From Kordiimonas pumila (GTDB lineage Bacteria; Pseudomonadota; Alphaproteobacteria; Sphingomonadales; Kordiimonadaceae), in the NCBI RefSeq assembly GCF_015240255.1, contig NZ_CP061205.1, forward strand, positions 2,315,501 through 2,379,500: a DNA stretch of 64,000 bases. The letters are read 5' to 3'. Within the stretch, counting starts at the first letter, position 1; the number at the start of each line of letters is the position of its first letter. A program made the translations under genes and the position numbers. The notes under the pieces were generated by a model, which was not told where the DNA came from, did no database searches, and saw only the letters and a program-made list of their open reading frames with translations. This document shows positions 10,191-19,200 of the stretch, piece by piece.

Positions 10191-11288
10191 ATGCCCCATT
10201 CATTCCTCTCCCCAATTGAAGATGTCATTGAAGATGCCCGCAGTGGCAGAATGTATATTCTTGTTGACGATGAAGATCGTGAAAATGAAGGCGACCTCAT
10301 TATCCCCGCTGAAATGGCAACCCCTGAGGCCGTGAACTTTATGGCAATGCATGGGCGTGGTCTTATTTGTTTACCACTTTCAAGATCGCGTGTGGAAGAG
10401 CTTGGGCTTGATCTTATGAGCAAGAATAATCAAAGCCGCCACGAAACCGCTTTTACTACATCCATTGAAGCTAAAACAGGTGTCACTACTGGTATATCGG
10501 CGGCTGATAGGGCTCGTACTATTGAGGTTGCAATTGACCCAGCAATGAGCAAAGAAGATATTGCAACGCCTGGCCATGTATTTCCTCTGATCGCTCGTGA
10601 CGGTGGTGTTCTTGTTCGGGCAGGTCATACTGAAGCTGCGGTCGATATATCGCGATTGGCGGGCCTTAATCCATCGGCTGTTATATGCGAAATCATGAAT
10701 GAGGATGGCACCATGGCCCGGTTGCCTGATCTTGTTGAGTTTGCGAAAAAACATAGTTTGAAAGTTGCAACCATCCGGGATCTGATAGCTTACCGCCTTA
10801 AAAATGATCGCTTGGTTGAGCGGGTATCAGACGTTCCCTTTAGGCGCAAAAGCGGTAAAGAGTGGCGTGTTGCTGTTTACCGCTCCAATGATGATCACAG
10901 CGAAACTGTAGCCCTTGTTCTTGGTGATATTCGGGAAGATGACCCGGTTCCTGTTCGGATGCATACGATTAACCCGTTTGAGGATATGCTGGATATGGAC
11001 CACCCTCGAAGTGGTCAGTTGGCGCGTGCAATGGCTGAGATAGAGAAGGAAGGCAAGGGGGTTGTGGTTTTGTTCCTTGCCCTGATAAGCAAGCGCCCTT
11101 CTGATGTTATTAATGGCCATGATAGCAAGAATAAGGAACAGTCATCGCTGCGTGATTACGGTATTGGTGCACAAATCCTGCGCGATATTGGTGTAAGGCA
11201 TATGGTTTTATACTCAAACACGACAAGTAACATTATTGGTCTTGATGGATATGGCTTAGATGTCGTAGAACAGCGGAAAATCCCATAA
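10191..11288 (+). CDS. ribBA: 3,4-dihydroxy-2-butanone-4-phosphate synthase with degenerate GTP cyclohydrolase II domain (RibBA-like)
   Basis: The N-terminal ~205 residues are a complete RibB domain that makes the four-carbon unit of riboflavin from ribulose 5-phosphate: the acidic DDEDRENEGDLI, the MAMHGRGLICLPL segment and the TPGHVFPLIARDGGVL region are present. The C-terminal ~155 residues align with GTP cyclohydrolase II, but the zinc-binding cysteines (pattern SECLTGD..RCDCG) are replaced by NPFEDMLDMDHPRSG, and the EGRNIGL loop is missing. The second half is therefore probably inactive, and a separate RibA would be needed elsewhere. Similar degenerate fusions are known in alphaproteobacteria. 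Confidence 0.93.
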   Translation: MPHSFLSPIEDVIEDARSGRMYILVDDEDRENEGDLIIPAEMATPEAVNFMAMHGRGLICLPLSRSRVEELGLDLMSKNNQSRHETAFTTSIEAKTGVTTGISAADRARTIEVAIDPAMSKEDIATPGHVFPLIARDGGVLVRAGHTEAAVDISRLAGLNPSAVICEIMNEDGTMARLPDLVEFAKKHSLKVATIRDLIAYRLKNDRLVERVSDVPFRRKSGKEWRVAVYRSNDDHSETVALVLGDIREDDPVPVRMHTINPFEDMLDMDHPRSGQLARAMAEIEKEGKGVVVLFLALISKRPSDVINGHDSKNKEQSSLRDYGIGAQILRDIGVRHMVLYSNTTSNIIGLDGYGLDVVEQRKIP

Positions 11289-11335
11289 GCTTTGGTGCTT
11301 ATACCAAGGCCGCTCTATCCTATGAAGGAATACTT

Positions 11336-11770
11336 ATGTCTAAGACGCATCTTCTTATTGTTGAAGCGCGATTTTATGCCGATTTGGCAGATGAGCTAGC
11401 CGCAGGTGCCATTGAGGCCACAGAAGCTGCCGGGTGTACCTATGAACGCCTTGATGTGCCGGGTGCTCTTGAAATTCCGGCTGCTATCAAGTTTGCGGCT
11501 TTATCTGGCAAATTTGATGGCTTTGTTGCGCTTGGATGTGTAATACGGGGTGAAACCACTCACTATGATTATGTGTGTGGTGAAAGCGCTCGTGGTTTGC
11601 AAGACCTTGCACTTCAGCACAATCTAGCAGTAGGCAATGGTATCCTGACTGTTGAAAATGATGATCAGGCTTGGGCGCGTGCTAACCGTAGTAAGAAAAA
11701 CAAAGGCGCTGATGCAGCAAATGCTGCTATTGCAATGGTGTCGATTAAAAAGAAATATGGTGTTTCCTAA
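11336..11770 (+). CDS. ribH: 6,7-dimethyl-8-ribityllumazine synthase
   Basis: Joins the ribitylamino-pyrimidine with the butanone phosphate made by RibB; forms icosahedral or pentameric assemblies in the cytoplasm. Hallmarks are the DVPGALEIP loop and ALGCVIRGETTHYDYVC, which contains the catalytic histidine H76. 144 residues is typical. GAAGGA lies upstream of the ATG. The stop codon overlaps the nusB start by one base, the usual ribH-nusB coupling. Confidence 0.96.
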   Translation: MSKTHLLIVEARFYADLADELAAGAIEATEAAGCTYERLDVPGALEIPAAIKFAALSGKFDGFVALGCVIRGETTHYDYVCGESARGLQDLALQHNLAVGNGILTVENDDQAWARANRSKKNKGADAANAAIAMVSIKKKYGVS

Positions 11771-12240
11771 TGGCGTCTGAAAGCCCTAAACAAAAAATGG
11801 GTGGCCCGCGCAGTGCAGCAAGGCTTGGATGTGTGCAAGCGCTTTACCAACTTGATATGTCTGACGAGCCAAACGTTGACCGTGTTATAAATGAATATAA
11901 AAAACACCGGCTTGGAGCTGAACTTGAGGGTGATCAGTATATTGAGGCTGACCCAAACCTGTTCGCTGACATTACCGATGGAGCATGGGGCCGTAAGGAT
12001 GAATGGGATGCCATGATTGTGCCGTGCCTTGCAAAAGGCTGGACGCTTGATCGTATCGAAGCGATCGTTCGGGCTATCTTTCGGGCAGGGTGTTATGAAC
12101 TGGTTGCGCGTCCAGATGTGCCAACGGCCGTGATTATCAATGAATATATTGATGTTGCACACGCATTTTACGATCGTAGTGAAATTTCATTTGTTAACGG
12201 CGTTCTTGATAAACTGGCTAAAACTACCCGCCCCAAATAA
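11770..12240 (+). CDS. nusB: Transcription antitermination factor NusB
   Basis: RNA-binding helical protein that, with NusE (S10), assembles antitermination complexes on rRNA leader boxA. The sequence begins with the SAARLGCVQALYQLDM helix and ends with the typical PTAVIINEYIDVAHAFYD..SFVNGVLDKLA segment. 156 residues is normal for alphaproteobacteria. Translationally coupled to ribH (TAATG overlap) and followed by thiL after 16 bases. Confidence 0.95.
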   Translation: MASESPKQKMGGPRSAARLGCVQALYQLDMSDEPNVDRVINEYKKHRLGAELEGDQYIEADPNLFADITDGAWGRKDEWDAMIVPCLAKGWTLDRIEAIVRAIFRAGCYELVARPDVPTAVIINEYIDVAHAFYDRSEISFVNGVLDKLAKTTRPK

Positions 12241-12256
12241 AAAGTGACAGGGCATC

Positions 12257-13213
12257 ATGACGGATGAATTCAATTTGATTGCCCGGTACTTTGCCCCGCT
12301 TGCCGGCCCTGAGGGGCTGGGCTTAAAGGACGACGCAGCTTGTTACCATCCTAAAGCTGGTATAGATTTGGTTATAACCAAAGATGTACTGGTTTCTGGT
12401 GTGCACTTTTTCCCTGATGATGATCCATTTTTGCTGGCTCAAAAGGCACTTGGTGTTAATTTGTCAGATATTGCGGCAAAGGGTGCGGTTCCGCAGTTTT
12501 ACTTTTTGGGGCTGTGTTTACCTGACAGTGTAAGCGAACAATGGCTGCATTCTTTTTCATCCGGCTTGTTAGAGCTACAGCAAGAATATGAGTTTACTTT
12601 AGCGGGCGGCGATACGACATCTATAAAAGGGCCTCTTGTTATTAGCATAACAATGATAGGGCATGCTAATGAAGGCTGCATGACCAAACGGTCAGGTGCT
12701 AAGGCAGGAGACGGTGTTTTTGTGACCGGAACCTTAGGGGATGCGGCTGGTGGCTTAAAAGTTATAGAAAATAAGCTTACAGGGTTTGATTTCTTAAGAG
12801 AGCGGTATTATTTGCCGCAGCCCAGATTGAAGTTTGGTGTGGCTGCTGCGCGCTATATTACAGCGATGGCGGATATTTCAGACGGTCTTATCGCAGACCT
12901 TGGGCATATATGCAGTGCTTCAGAAAAGGGCGCTACTATACAGCAGCAATTGTTGCCGATTTCTGATAGTGTTAGTCAGATGATCACAGCAGGTTTTGCA
13001 GAACCTTGTATGATTTGGGCCGGGGGTGATGATTACGAGCTGGTTTTCACTGCGAACTTGAACGATATGGCATCTATTTTTGCTGTTGCAGAAGAAATAG
13101 GTATTAGCGCTACGCATATTGGTATGATTGACAATACGGGTGAGGTCAGGCTGGTTGATCCAAAAGGGAATCTGGTGCATGTTAAGCATAAAGGGTTTCA
13201 ACATTTTAGATAA
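12257..13213 (+). CDS. thiL: Thiamine-monophosphate kinase
   Basis: Phosphorylates thiamine monophosphate to the active cofactor thiamine pyrophosphate. PurM-like ATP-binding fold: LKDDAACYHP near the N-terminus, LGVNLSDIAAKGAVPQF, the LAGGDTTS segment, ADISDGLIADLGHI, and a GGDDYELVFT C-terminal motif. 318 residues is normal. The nusB-thiL order is common in proteobacteria. The FliL-like gene follows after 16 bases. Confidence 0.95.
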   Translation: MTDEFNLIARYFAPLAGPEGLGLKDDAACYHPKAGIDLVITKDVLVSGVHFFPDDDPFLLAQKALGVNLSDIAAKGAVPQFYFLGLCLPDSVSEQWLHSFSSGLLELQQEYEFTLAGGDTTSIKGPLVISITMIGHANEGCMTKRSGAKAGDGVFVTGTLGDAAGGLKVIENKLTGFDFLRERYYLPQPRLKFGVAAARYITAMADISDGLIADLGHICSASEKGATIQQQLLPISDSVSQMITAGFAEPCMIWAGGDDYELVFTANLNDMASIFAVAEEIGISATHIGMIDNTGEVRLVDPKGNLVHVKHKGFQHFR

Positions 13214-13229
13214 GAATTACAGGTAGGGT

Positions 13230-13736
13230 ATGGCAGAAGAGACAACAGTTGAGCCAGAAGGTGGCTCCAGTAAGGTATTTCTGGTTTTAGGCTTGATCTT
13301 GGGCGTTGGTTTGGGCGGCGGCGCAGGCTATTACCTGTCGGCTTCAAAAAGCGAAGATGACAATTCGGCTGAGGCTATCCACGAAAAAGAAGAAAAGAAA
13401 AAAGAACCAATAATTTCCATCCCGTTTGAGAACATGGCTGTACCGATTTATGCAACACGGAACAGCAAGCGCATTTTTGTTGGCAACTACTTTGTAAACG
13501 TGAATGTTCAGGTGCGCGGGGAAACCCGGCAAATTGCGATTAAACGGTCTGTCTCTCAGCTTACACATGGTTTTATCTCGGCCATTAGTAAATCAGACCT
13601 GATGGATGAGGAAAATCGTACTGAGCTGGATATGGATAAAGCTGCTACTATCTTAAAGCAGAAGGCAGACAGTATAATGGGCAATGGTATTGTAGAAAGT
13701 GTTACAATCACTGAAGCCATTAGAATGCCTCGATAA
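13230..13736 (+). CDS. FliL-like single-pass membrane protein
   Basis: 168-residue protein with one membrane segment at about residues 16-38 (VFLVLGLILGVGLGGGAGYYL), a short charged linker rich in Glu/Lys, and a periplasmic domain (VGNYFVNVNVQVRG to the C-terminus) whose ending GNGIVESVTITEAIRM resembles the FliL/stomatin-like fold. In flagellated bacteria FliL assists stator function, but no other flagellar gene is in the window and the gene is attached to thiL. It is followed by a strong terminator, so it closes this operon. Family assignment is moderate. Confidence 0.68.
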   Translation: MAEETTVEPEGGSSKVFLVLGLILGVGLGGGAGYYLSASKSEDDNSAEAIHEKEEKKKEPIISIPFENMAVPIYATRNSKRIFVGNYFVNVNVQVRGETRQIAIKRSVSQLTHGFISAISKSDLMDEENRTELDMDKAATILKQKADSIMGNGIVESVTITEAIRMPR

Positions 13737-13760
13737 TTAGTTTAATTGTGAGTCAAATGT

Positions 13761-13792
13761 ACGGCATGAATCTTTTTCATGCCGTTTTCTTT
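13761..13792 (+). terminator. Rho-independent terminator after the rib-nusB-thiL run
   Basis: ACGGCATGAA, a 5-base loop, and TTCATGCCGT form a perfect 10-bp stem at 13761-13785, followed by TTTCTTT. It separates the upstream operon from hppA. Confidence 0.88.
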
Positions 13793-13880
13793 GTTGCTAG
13801 TTTTGTTTTTGCTTCCTAAGGTTAAATAGTGAGTGTGCAAACTGCACACCTACTGAATGCGGGCCGGATGGATTGTTAGG

Positions 13881-13927
13881 GGAGTATCGCCGTCCGTGGG
13901 CGGATTTTGTTGGGAGTATTACCGTCC
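13881..13927 (+). repeat. Two imperfect direct repeats in the hppA leader
   Basis: GGAGTAT-N3-CGTCC occurs at 13881-13895 and again at 13913-13927, a 32-base period, within the 230-base leader of hppA. The downstream leader also contains a GGGAGGACATCCC element over the ribosome site. It may bind a regulator or form alternative RNA structures; no known riboswitch class was recognised. Confidence 0.4.
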
Positions 13928-13967
13928 CATTGCCCATTTGTTGGGTTTTTAAGGGGGAGGACATCCC

Positions 13968-16055
13968 ATGGAAGTATTATACGCTGCCATGCTTTGCGGT
14001 GGTATTGCCGTGTTATATGGCATTTTTACGCGTAATTCGATTTTATCAGCGAACGCTGGCAATGAAAAAATGCAGGAAATTGCACTGGCTATTCAAGAAG
14101 GCGCTCAAGCTTACCTGAACAGGCAGTATAGAACCATTGCATTTGTTGGTGTTGTGGTTGCTATTATTCTCTTTCTCACGATAGGTCAATTATCCGCCCT
14201 AGGGTTTGTGATTGGCGCCGTTTTATCCGGTGTGGCTGGTTATATTGGTATGTTGATTTCGGTGCGGGCTAATGTTCGTACAACGGAAGCGGCAAGAACC
14301 AGTTTACAAGCTGGCTTAACGATGGCCTTTAAGGCTGGTGCTGTAACAGGTATGCTTGTAGCAGGGCTTGCACTTCTTGCTGTTGCTGGGTTTTATTATC
14401 TTTTGACCGGGCCAATGGGAATTGCGCCTACAAACCGTTTGGTGATTGATAGCCTTGTTTCTCTTGGCTTTGGAGCCTCTTTGATTTCCATATTTGCCCG
14501 GCTTGGGGGCGGTATTTTTACTAAAGGTGCTGATGTGGGGGCTGACCTTGTTGGCAAGGTTGAGGCTGGTATTCCCGAGGATGACCCGCGTAACCCTGCG
14601 GTTATTGCAGATAATGTGGGCGATAACGTGGGTGACTGCGCAGGTATGGCGGCAGACCTTTTTGAAACCTATGTTGTAACCATAGGCGCAACAATGGTGC
14701 TATCTGCCTTGTTTATCAAAGTTGGGGCTGCAGAAATTATGCAGTTGCCCCTGATCATTGGTGGAAGCTGCATACTTACGTCTATTATTGGCACCTTCTT
14801 TGTCAAGCTTGGCAAGTCCAATAATATTATGGGCGCGTTATATAAAGGCTTCATTGTAACAGCAATTTTATCTGCGATTATTATGTGGTTTGCGATGCAG
14901 TGGGCACTTGGCGGTGATATGAACAAAGCCTTTACTGCTGGCACAACTGTTTTTTCAGGCCGCACTTTATATTATTGTGGGCTTGTAGGGCTTGTTGTAA
15001 CAGGTATTATTATTTGGCTTACTGAATACTATACCAGTACAGAGTTCCGACCTGTGCGGTCTATTGCTAAATCATCAGAAACCGGGCATGGCACAAACGT
15101 TATTCAAGGGCTTGCTATCTCTCTTGAGTCAACGGCTTTACCGACTATTGTGATCTGTGCAGGTATTATAATTGCTTTTAAACTTGCTGGCATTCTTGGC
15201 CTTGGTTTTGCCGCGACAGCAATGCTTGCTCTTGCCGGTATGGTTGTTGCGCTCGATGCATACGGCCCAGTGACAGATAATGCTGGTGGTATCGCGGAAA
15301 TGGCCGGGCTTGATGATGATGTTCGAGGCCGCACTGATGCTCTGGATGCTGTTGGCAATACCACAAAGGCAGTCACAAAAGGCTATGCAATTGGTTCTGC
15401 CGGGCTGGCGGCACTCGTCTTATTTGGTGCTTACACAGCTGACCTGAAAGAGTATTTCAGTGATGTTATTGTCGATTTCAGCCTTTCCAATCCTTATGTC
15501 ATTGTTGGGCTGTTTGTTGGTGCCATGCTGCCTTATCTGTTTGCTGCGATGGGGATGACAGCTGTGGGCCGTGCCGGCGGCGCTGTTGTGGAAGAGGTGC
15601 GAGCACAGTTTAAGGAAAACCCGGGCATTATGGCTGGCACTTCAAAGCCTGACTATGCCCGATCTGTTGACCTTCTGACTAAAGCTGCGATTAGGGAAAT
15701 GATTATCCCGAGTTTGTTGCCTATTGTGGCACCTGTAGCACTCTACTTCATTATAACTGCTGTTGCTGGGCAGGCGGCAGGCTTTGCTGCTCTTGGGGCC
15801 CTGTTAGTTGGTGTTATTGTTGGCGGCCTGTTTGTGGCAATTTCAATGACAGCAGGCGGTGGCGCATGGGATAATGCCAAAAAGTATATTGAAGATGGTC
15901 ACCACGGTGGTAAGGGTTCAGAAGCCCATAAAGCTGCAGTAACAGGGGATACCGTAGGCGATCCATATAAAGATACTGCTGGGCCTGCTATCAACCCGAT
16001 GATCAAGATAACCAATATTGTTGCTTTGCTCTTACTGGCAATGTTGGCGCATTGA
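13968..16055 (+). CDS. hppA: Membrane-bound proton-translocating pyrophosphatase, K+-independent type
   Basis: Couples hydrolysis of pyrophosphate to proton pumping across the inner membrane. 695 residues with about 16 membrane segments. The substrate-site motifs are [13 protein letters not shown] at 189-201, DNVGDNVGD at 215-223, and the C-terminal [14 protein letters not shown]. The segment [10 protein letters not shown] has lysine at 467 and threonine at 470, the signature of the K+-independent class; K+-dependent enzymes have alanine and glycine there. The strong ribosome site AGGGGGAGG precedes the ATG. Transcribed alone between two terminators. Confidence 0.97.
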   Translation: MEVLYAAMLCGGIAVLYGIFTRNSILSANAGNEKMQEIALAIQEGAQAYLNRQYRTIAFVGVVVAIILFLTIGQLSALGFVIGAVLSGVAGYIGMLISVRANVRTTEAARTSLQAGLTMAFKAGAVTGMLVAGLALLAVAGFYYLLTGPMGIAPTNRLVIDSLVSLGFGASLISIFARLGGGIFTKGADVGADLVGKVEAGIPEDDPRNPAVIADNVGDNVGDCAGMAADLFETYVVTIGATMVLSALFIKVGAAEIMQLPLIIGGSCILTSIIGTFFVKLGKSNNIMGALYKGFIVTAILSAIIMWFAMQWALGGDMNKAFTAGTTVFSGRTLYYCGLVGLVVTGIIIWLTEYYTSTEFRPVRSIAKSSETGHGTNVIQGLAISLESTALPTIVICAGIIIAFKLAGILGLGFAATAMLALAGMVVALDAYGPVTDNAGGIAEMAGLDDDVRGRTDALDAVGNTTKAVTKGYAIGSAGLAALVLFGAYTADLKEYFSDVIVDFSLSNPYVIVGLFVGAMLPYLFAAMGMTAVGRAGGAVVEEVRAQFKENPGIMAGTSKPDYARSVDLLTKAAIREMIIPSLLPIVAPVALYFIITAVAGQAAGFAALGALLVGVIVGGLFVAISMTAGGGAWDNAKKYIEDGHHGGKGSEAHKAAVTGDTVGDPYKDTAGPAINPMIKITNIVALLLLAMLAH

Positions 16056-16080
16056 TTAAAATTAAAGAATAAATAGAAAA

Positions 16081-16108
16081 AGCCCCGGTGTTGCCGGGGC
16101 TTTTATTT
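16081..16108. terminator. Terminator between hppA and bamE (probably bidirectional)
   Basis: AGCCCCGG, a 5-base loop, CCGGGGCT at 16081-16101, flanked by AAAAA before and TTTTATTTT after, so it can end transcription in either direction between the convergent hppA and bamE genes. Confidence 0.9.
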
Positions 16109-16134
16109 TGTCTTGAAAGGTAGGGTCTACAAAA

Positions 16135-16632
16135 TTAACCGTTTGGACCACGGCCCGTGTCTGAACCAACAGGGGCTTGCCCAGAGAAGCGGCCTACGTT
16201 TCCAAAGATTTGCTGAAACAGATTAAGAGTGCGCCCGCGTGTTGGTGTCTTGTCATCAACAGGATTAATCGGCTGCATGGCGTTGATATCATAATTATCA
16301 ATACTTTCAACAATGCCGCTATCATTAAAACGAACAGCCATAACACGGTGTTCTTTTGGGTCTGGCCAAAACACTGGTCTGATACGTACTGTTGTTGAAA
16401 CATAATACCAAGTATCGTCTTTAAAGGCGGCAGAAACTGTTGGTGTTCCGAGTGTAGATCTTACAGATTGTCTGTTATCCACTCCGGGAAGGATTGCATT
16501 TGCGAGGTCATTATCAAAAACATACCCCCGCACTGAACGTGTATTACCGCATGCAGTTGTTAAAAGGCTGGCTGCAAGACAAACAGCAAGAGGGATAAAC
16601 TTACTGTTACGTTTGAACGGTTTTTGGGTCAT
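16135..16632 (-). CDS. bamE: Outer membrane lipoprotein of the BamE (SmpA/OmlA) family
   Basis: Component of the BAM complex, which inserts beta-barrel proteins into the outer membrane. The N-terminus is a lipoprotein signal: a charged stretch, a hydrophobic core (FIPLAVCLAASLL) and lipobox TTAC with the lipidated C28. The mature part has the SmpA/OmlA pattern RQSVRSTLGTPTVSAAF, then DDTWYYVST and a VMAVRFNDSGIV strand. 165 residues with a Gly/Pro-rich tail is usual in alphaproteobacteria. It is divergent from the cytochrome bc1 chaperone gene, also the common arrangement. Confidence 0.92.
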   Translation of the reverse strand: MTQKPFKRNSKFIPLAVCLAASLLTTACGNTRSVRGYVFDNDLANAILPGVDNRQSVRSTLGTPTVSAAFKDDTWYYVSTTVRIRPVFWPDPKEHRVMAVRFNDSGIVESIDNYDINAMQPINPVDDKTPTRGRTLNLFQQIFGNVGRFSGQAPVGSDTGRGPNG

Positions 16633-16794
16633 ACAATCATCATCCTTGGCACTTGTGCATATTTATGCATACAGTTTTATATAGCTTTAATAGCCGTCCC
16701 CATTGCGCGGTGCAAGGCTCCATGTTAGAGCGTGCGCTATAAAAGTTGATAAACACGCCTAATATGCAATTTAGGCAACAAAAAGGTGTAGCTA

Positions 16795-17328
16795 TTGTTC
16801 CGGTATTTTTTTGAGCGCCGCAAAGCACGGACAAAGGCATATGAACTTTACAGTGACCTTGTAAATCAGGCGCGTAGGCCAGAGTTTTATACACAGTATG
16901 GTGTTCAAGACAGCATTGAGGGTCGGTTTGATATGATCCTTTTGCATCTTTTTTTGGTCGATGACCGGCTTTCTGCTGAAGGCGATCAATTTATACCACT
17001 TAGGCGCTATTTGCAGGAAGCTATGGTGAGTGACATGGACCGGTCATTCCGCGAGATGGGTATCGGTGACATGAGTGTCGGTAAGGAAATGAAAAAAGTG
17101 GGCGCAGCGTGGCTTGGCCGCAGGGCTGCCTATAAAGCGGCACTTGAAGATGGTGCAAGTGAAGACATGTTACATGACGTGCTGGCAAAAAACCTGTATG
17201 ATATAGAAAGTGAAGCGCCACTTCTTATGATGGGTACTTATGTGAGGCACGTTAAAAAGCTTTTATCATTAACCAGCACCTTGTCTGTTAAAGATTGTAA
17301 ATTTGTTTTTCCGTCACCCGCAGAATAA
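16795..17328 (+). CDS. Ubiquinol-cytochrome c chaperone family protein (CBP3/UQCC1-like)
   Basis: 177-residue homologue of mitochondrial CBP3, which helps cytochrome b mature for the bc1 complex. Seen features: a YxxLVNQARRPEFYTQYGV segment, an amphipathic DMILLHLFLVDDRL helix, and the DMDRSFREMGIGDMSVGKEMKKVG stretch typical of the family. The start is TTG, with AAAAGG 8 bases upstream; no better in-frame start exists. DUF177 follows after 22 bases. The bamE / chaperone / DUF177 / plsX order is characteristic of alphaproteobacteria. Confidence 0.9.
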   Translation: MFRYFFERRKARTKAYELYSDLVNQARRPEFYTQYGVQDSIEGRFDMILLHLFLVDDRLSAEGDQFIPLRRYLQEAMVSDMDRSFREMGIGDMSVGKEMKKVGAAWLGRRAAYKAALEDGASEDMLHDVLAKNLYDIESEAPLLMMGTYVRHVKKLLSLTSTLSVKDCKFVFPSPAE

Positions 17329-17350
17329 CCCAACGACTAGAAAGTGAGAT

Positions 17351-17905
17351 ATGGGCATGACTGTTCAGCATGATTTGGATTTTGTTGTTCAAAAGAACAC
17401 TATAGGCAGAGATCCTTTAAGCTATAAAGTGACAGCTACCAGCGAACAGCTGAAAACGCTTGCAGAAAGATTTGACCTAGTTTCAGTTTCTTTCCTCGAT
17501 GCTGCCGTAACAGTTAAAGCGGTAGGTGACAAAGACCGTATTTTGGTTACAGGCACAGTGAAGACCGCACTTGTGCAGCGCTGTATTGTTTCGCTGCAAG
17601 ATGTTCCAGAGCAGTTGGATGTTCCTTTTACACTTTTGTTGGTTGATCCAGAAACCGCAGACCAAATGGATGCTGATGAAACATATCTTGATGATGATGC
17701 GCCAGATTATGATTCCTTTGATGGTGATAGAGTGGAGGTTGGTGAAATTGTTGCGCAGACAGTTGCTGTTTCAATGAATCCATACCCACGTGCAGATGCG
17801 GCCGTGCCTGATTTGGGGAAAAACCCTAATATTAGCTTTGGTGAACCGGATGTAGAGCGTAAAAATCCATTTGATGTTCTGTCAAAACTTAAGGACGAAT
17901 CTTGA
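17351..17905 (+). CDS. DUF177 (YceD-like) family protein
   Basis: 184-residue member of the DUF177/YceD family, whose members in other bacteria and plants are linked to 23S rRNA or ribosome accumulation. The single cysteine region CIVSLQDVPEQLDVPFTLLLV and the acidic middle (DADETYLDDDAPDYDSFDG) followed by VEVGEIVAQTVAVSMNPYPR are the family pattern. In many bacteria the gene precedes rpmF; here it precedes plsX and no rpmF is present. Two ATG codons (17351, 17357) could start it. Confidence 0.88.
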   Translation: MGMTVQHDLDFVVQKNTIGRDPLSYKVTATSEQLKTLAERFDLVSVSFLDAAVTVKAVGDKDRILVTGTVKTALVQRCIVSLQDVPEQLDVPFTLLLVDPETADQMDADETYLDDDAPDYDSFDGDRVEVGEIVAQTVAVSMNPYPRADAAVPDLGKNPNISFGEPDVERKNPFDVLSKLKDES

Positions 17906-18018
17906 ACAAAAGATTTTATACGCTATGGTCATTGTTAAATATTGATGTAAAAGCAGAAATAAATAACTGCCTTTTTTAGTGTAACTAAGGCGCGTTGGCG
18001 CAAAAATGGGATTAGTTT

Positions 18019-19062
18019 GTGGCCAAAAATATAACCATTGCGGTTGACGCTATGGGCGGTGATCGTGCCCCTCATATGGTGATTGAAGGTATCGCTCAGG
18101 CGCGGACACTTTTTCCAAACACCAAATTTCTTGTTTTTGGAGATGAAGCCCAAATAAAACCCTTGATAGCGGGCTTCCCTGAGTTGACTTCAGCCAGCGA
18201 GATTATTCATACAACAGATTATGTGTCATCTGACATGCAACCATCACAAGCGCTGCGTAAAGGCCGCCAATCTTCTATGGGGCTTGCTATACAATCGGTC
18301 AAAGATGGTGCTGCTGATGTCGCTTTATCAGCAGGTAATACGGGTGCTTTAATGGCCCTTGCCAAATTTATGCTGCGTACCATGCCGGGAATCGATAGAC
18401 CTGCGCTTATATCACCACTCCCTACACTGCGCGGCGAAAGCGTCATGCTGGACCTGGGTGCAAATGTTGAGTGCGATAGCAATAACCTAGTGCAATTTGC
18501 CATAATGGGTGCCGCGTATGTTCGCACGGTATTTGGCTTAAGTAGGCCAACTGTTGCTTTGTTAAATGTTGGCGTCGAAGAGCTGAAGGGCAAAGACAGT
18601 ATTAGGGCTGCGGCGGATATTCTCCGAGAATCCCGCCATTTACCTCTTGATTTTGTTGGCTTTGTAGAAGGCAATAATATTGCAACGGGTGAGGTTGATG
18701 TGGTGGTGACCGATGGTTTTACAGGCAATGTGGCGCTTAAAACAGCAGAAGGTACAGCGCGATTGGTAACAGACCTGCTCAAACGGGCCTTCCAATCGTC
18801 ACTCAGCACAAAACTTGGATATCTATTAGCACGGCACGGGCTTAGTTCTCTACGTGACCACATGGATCCGAATAATCATAATGGCGGTGTGTTCCTTGGT
18901 CTTAATGGTCTGGTGATGAAAAGTCATGGCGGTGCAAATGCACATGGTTTCGCTTCTGCTGTTGCTTCAGCGATTGATATGGCACAAAACGATATTACGC
19001 GTTTAATCGCTGATGACCTGAATGAAATTACACATGCAGATGACCAAAGAGGCGCAATATAG
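18019..19062 (+). CDS. plsX: Phosphate acyltransferase PlsX
   Basis: Converts acyl-ACP to acyl-phosphate, the first step of phospholipid synthesis in most bacteria, at the inner face of the membrane. Begins with the hallmark IAVDAMGGDRAPH and contains ALSAGNTGALMALA, LLNVGVEELKGKD and DGFTGNVALKTAEG. 347 residues is normal. The start codon is GTG. fabH, which follows plsX in many bacteria, is not here; the next gene is ihfA 138 bases on. Confidence 0.96.
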   Translation: MAKNITIAVDAMGGDRAPHMVIEGIAQARTLFPNTKFLVFGDEAQIKPLIAGFPELTSASEIIHTTDYVSSDMQPSQALRKGRQSSMGLAIQSVKDGAADVALSAGNTGALMALAKFMLRTMPGIDRPALISPLPTLRGESVMLDLGANVECDSNNLVQFAIMGAAYVRTVFGLSRPTVALLNVGVEELKGKDSIRAAADILRESRHLPLDFVGFVEGNNIATGEVDVVVTDGFTGNVALKTAEGTARLVTDLLKRAFQSSLSTKLGYLLARHGLSSLRDHMDPNNHNGGVFLGLNGLVMKSHGGANAHGFASAVASAIDMAQNDITRLIADDLNEITHADDQRGAI

Positions 19063-19200
19063 CAGTTTTCTTCGATAGTTTTATCAAATAAACGCTTTAA
19101 ACCCTTTTAATTGCAGTGTTTCCTATCCTGCTGAATTGACTCTTGTAGGAGCTTGCGTTAGCCTTTTTCTGATTTCCTAGATAACTTAAGGGGTGCCATG

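Noticed and set aside
13873-14118. Short frame overlapping the hppA leader and start
   Set aside because: It runs into hppA in another frame and has no ribosome site; the leader repeats explain the region better.
18219-18863. 214-residue open frame on the minus strand inside plsX
   Set aside because: It is fully antisense to a conserved gene, is rich in Ser/Arg/Pro as shadow frames are, and matches no family.
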